Shown: one piece after another, positions 49,601 to 50,906 of the stretch | Layout: each line of letters begins with the position of its first letter | Numbering within the stretch: position 1 is the stretch's first letter | Assembly: GCA_018396675.1 (NCBI GenBank) | Contig: JAGTQX010000015.1 | Coordinates: forward strand, 1-50,906 | Origin: Candidatus Bathyarchaeota archaeon | Lineage (GTDB): Archaea; Thermoproteota; Bathyarchaeia; Bathyarchaeales; Bathycorpusculaceae | Direction of reading: 5' to 3' | Length of the DNA stretch: 50,906 bases | The notes under the pieces: model-generated | What the model was told of the DNA's origin: nothing | Databases searched by the model: none | What the model saw: the letters and a program-made list of their open reading frames with translations, nothing else | Program-made: the position numbers and the translations under genes

Positions 49601-50524
49601 ATGGAGAACATTGTTGCTCTGGTGCGTGCGCGTAGATCAGCAGAAGAGTTTAGGAATTCAGTTTCAGAAGCGTTGAAGCTAATAGATTTTGAGCCTAACA
49701 CCCGCGTTAAGTGCGTCGCCATAAAGCCTAACCTATGTTATTATTGGGATGCCGATACAGGGTATACTACTGACCCGGCAGTTGTAGCTGGGATAGTAGA
49801 TTGGATTCGAGAAAAATGCGGTGAAAATGTCAATATCAAGGTTGTGGAAGCTGACGCTTCGGCTATGCGCACGAAATACGCTTTTCCAGTGCTTGGCTAT
49901 GAAAAGTTAGCCAAAGAAAAGAAAGTTGAACTTCTCAACCTTTCAGAAGACGTTTTGGTTGATAAGACCGTTAAGGTTAACGGCCGCGAGATCTCTTTTA
50001 AGGTTCCACGAATCTTGCTTGACTCTGACTTGTTCATTAATGTGCCCAAACTTAAAATCATGAAAATTGTTAAAATTACATGCGCGATGAAAAACATTTT
50101 CGGCTGCATAGGCACTCCCAGAAAAGTAGTTTACCATAAATTTTTAGACGAGGCGATAGTGGGCATAAACAAAATTCTTCATCCGCATTTAACAATAGTT
50201 GACGGAATAGTGGCGTTGGGGCGTCACCCGCTAAAATTGGGTTTACTGATGGCTGGCACTGACCCGTTCGCAGTTGACTGGGTGGCCTCGCAAATAATGG
50301 GCTACAAACCTTCCAGCGTCAAATTTTTGAAAATCGCCGTGAAGGAAGGGCTTGGAAATCCTAACAACATAACTTTGCGAGGCGAAAGAGTGTCGGAATT
50401 TGCCAAAATTTTTCCAAAAGAAGGCATGATATCAACAGGTTTTCTTTGGTCCCTACAATTTTGGCTTTTAAAAACTTACCGAAGACTCGTCGGCGATGTC
50501 ATCCCACCAGTGCTAGAGGAGTAG
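49601..50524 (+). CDS. DUF362-domain protein
   Basis: This 307-residue protein matches DUF362: CVAIKPNLCYYWDADTGYTTDPAVVAGIVDWI, KVVEADAS, LFINVPKLKIMKIVKITCAMKNIFGCI and DGIVALGRHPLKLGLLMAGTDPFAVDWVASQIMGY. The usual ferredoxin cysteines of some DUF362 proteins are absent, so it has no cluster. The ATG at 49601 is chosen over a TTG at 49583 that lies within the preceding gene. DUF362 proteins occur beside glycan genes in archaea, but their reaction is unknown. Confidence 0.85.
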   Translation: MENIVALVRARRSAEEFRNSVSEALKLIDFEPNTRVKCVAIKPNLCYYWDADTGYTTDPAVVAGIVDWIREKCGENVNIKVVEADASAMRTKYAFPVLGYEKLAKEKKVELLNLSEDVLVDKTVKVNGREISFKVPRILLDSDLFINVPKLKIMKIVKITCAMKNIFGCIGTPRKVVYHKFLDEAIVGINKILHPHLTIVDGIVALGRHPLKLGLLMAGTDPFAVDWVASQIMGYKPSSVKFLKIAVKEGLGNPNNITLRGERVSEFAKIFPKEGMISTGFLWSLQFWLLKTYRRLVGDVIPPVLEE

Positions 50525-50608
50525 TCACCTAAGTGGACTTGAAATGCTATTGCTTGCCGGCTTAATTAAACTGTTTATTTTCTAATTTTACTAGATTGAG
50601 GTCAGTTA

Positions 50609-50906
50609 ATGCGGATCTGTATTTTGAGCTCATTTGAGGATTCGTTATCAAGAAACACGGGATACTCTGTCCGCATATATAATTTATCAAGGGGACTCGC
50701 AAAGCTTGGAAATGAGGTTCATGTTATCATTCCTGGGTTCATTACAAACACTGAAAAAGTTAGCCAATTTCTTGTCCACAAATTTAGCGGCTTATTGCCC
50801 AAAAAAATGTTGCTCTTTTTAGCTAAATTGTTGGGAATAGCAAAACCTACCGCACTTTACTTTTATGATCCATTTTTTGTCTTTCGAATTCGTAAACTGA
50901 TCCGTG
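50609..50906 (+). CDS. family 4-like glycosyltransferase (partial)
   Basis: Only 99 codons are visible before the right edge. RICILSSFEDSLSRNTGYSVRIYNLSRGLAKLGNEVHVIIPGF is the N-terminal acceptor domain of a GT4-type (GT-B fold) enzyme. The ATG at 50609 has GAGGT five bases upstream. It is the last visible gene of the glycan locus; most of the protein, including the donor-binding domain, is outside the window. Confidence 0.82.
   Translation, partial: MRICILSSFEDSLSRNTGYSVRIYNLSRGLAKLGNEVHVIIPGFITNTEKVSQFLVHKFSGLLPKKMLLFLAKLLGIAKPTALYFYDPFFVFRIRKLIR

Noticed and set aside
1-50906. CRISPR array, insertion sequence, integrase or attachment site
   Set aside because: No regularly spaced repeats, transposase or recombinase motifs, or terminal repeats were found, and the single tRNA shows no duplicated 3' end.

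Overview
This window looks like a chromosomal segment of an uncultured archaeon of the TACK group, most likely a Bathyarchaeia-like lineage. The archaeal markers are GatD/GatE, archaeal Elp3, Trm-G10, UPF0200/UPF0201, ATP-dependent LigI, an Lhr helicase, a DPSL ferritin-like protein, TATA-type promoters and frequent TTG/GTG starts. Ribosomal protein S30e (7744-7905) argues against a euryarchaeon. The lineage assignment is inferred from gene content only. I see no rRNA, CRISPR array, insertion sequence or integrase; there is one tRNA gene.

Layout. 1-7700, mostly minus strand: gatD-gatE (gatE cut by the left edge), a flavodoxin, a decayed alpha/beta-hydrolase gene, elp3 and an amidohydrolase. 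7744-12304: S30e and tRNA-Leu(CAG) diverge from a shared promoter, followed by an O-methyltransferase, UPF0200/UPF0201, an M20 peptidase and a metallo-beta-lactamase-fold protein. 12364-13937: a surface-protein island with a seven-helix membrane protein, a secreted protein with a TasA/AbpA-like N-terminus, and an opposing 57-residue membrane microprotein that repeats only that N-terminal segment. 14123-18282: HMG-CoA reductase (class II type), PRPP synthetase, Trm-G10 and RNase Z. 18271-25597: a TIM-barrel enzyme, a cytoplasmic PAS histidine kinase, a V4R sensor protein, a small AbrB-like protein, then a winged-helix RecA-fold ATPase overlapping a DNA ligase with an unusual N-terminal extension. 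25622-32246, minus strand: ABC transporter, YkgJ, thioesterase, aKMT-like methyltransferase, an orphan and Lhr. 32384-35583: nitroreductase, cytochrome b5-like, ZIP, DPSL and TspO-like proteins. 35640-39946: a divergent amidoligase cluster (YkgJ, GCS2, methyltransferase // RLAN, RimK-type ATP-grasp). 40339-44499: a redox cluster (HTH regulator // flavodiiron protein, DUF438-hemerythrin-PAS, three-Cys arsenate-reductase-like protein, and convergent protein disulfide oxidoreductase plus a 49-residue protein), with a perfect 18-bp palindrome between the divergent genes. 44632-50906: winged-helix regulators, an orphan gene behind a leader with two mutually exclusive hairpins, then a glycan or envelope locus (signal-peptide protein, DUF1616, GT2, Gfo/Idh/MocA, DUF362, GT4 cut by the right edge).

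The most original items are the candidate leader at 45405-45492 with its uORF, the microprotein at 13764-13937, the amidoligase divergon, the palindromic operator at 40793-40810, and the HTH-like extension of the DNA ligase. All functions are inferred from recognisable motifs and context; no alignment or folding program was run.
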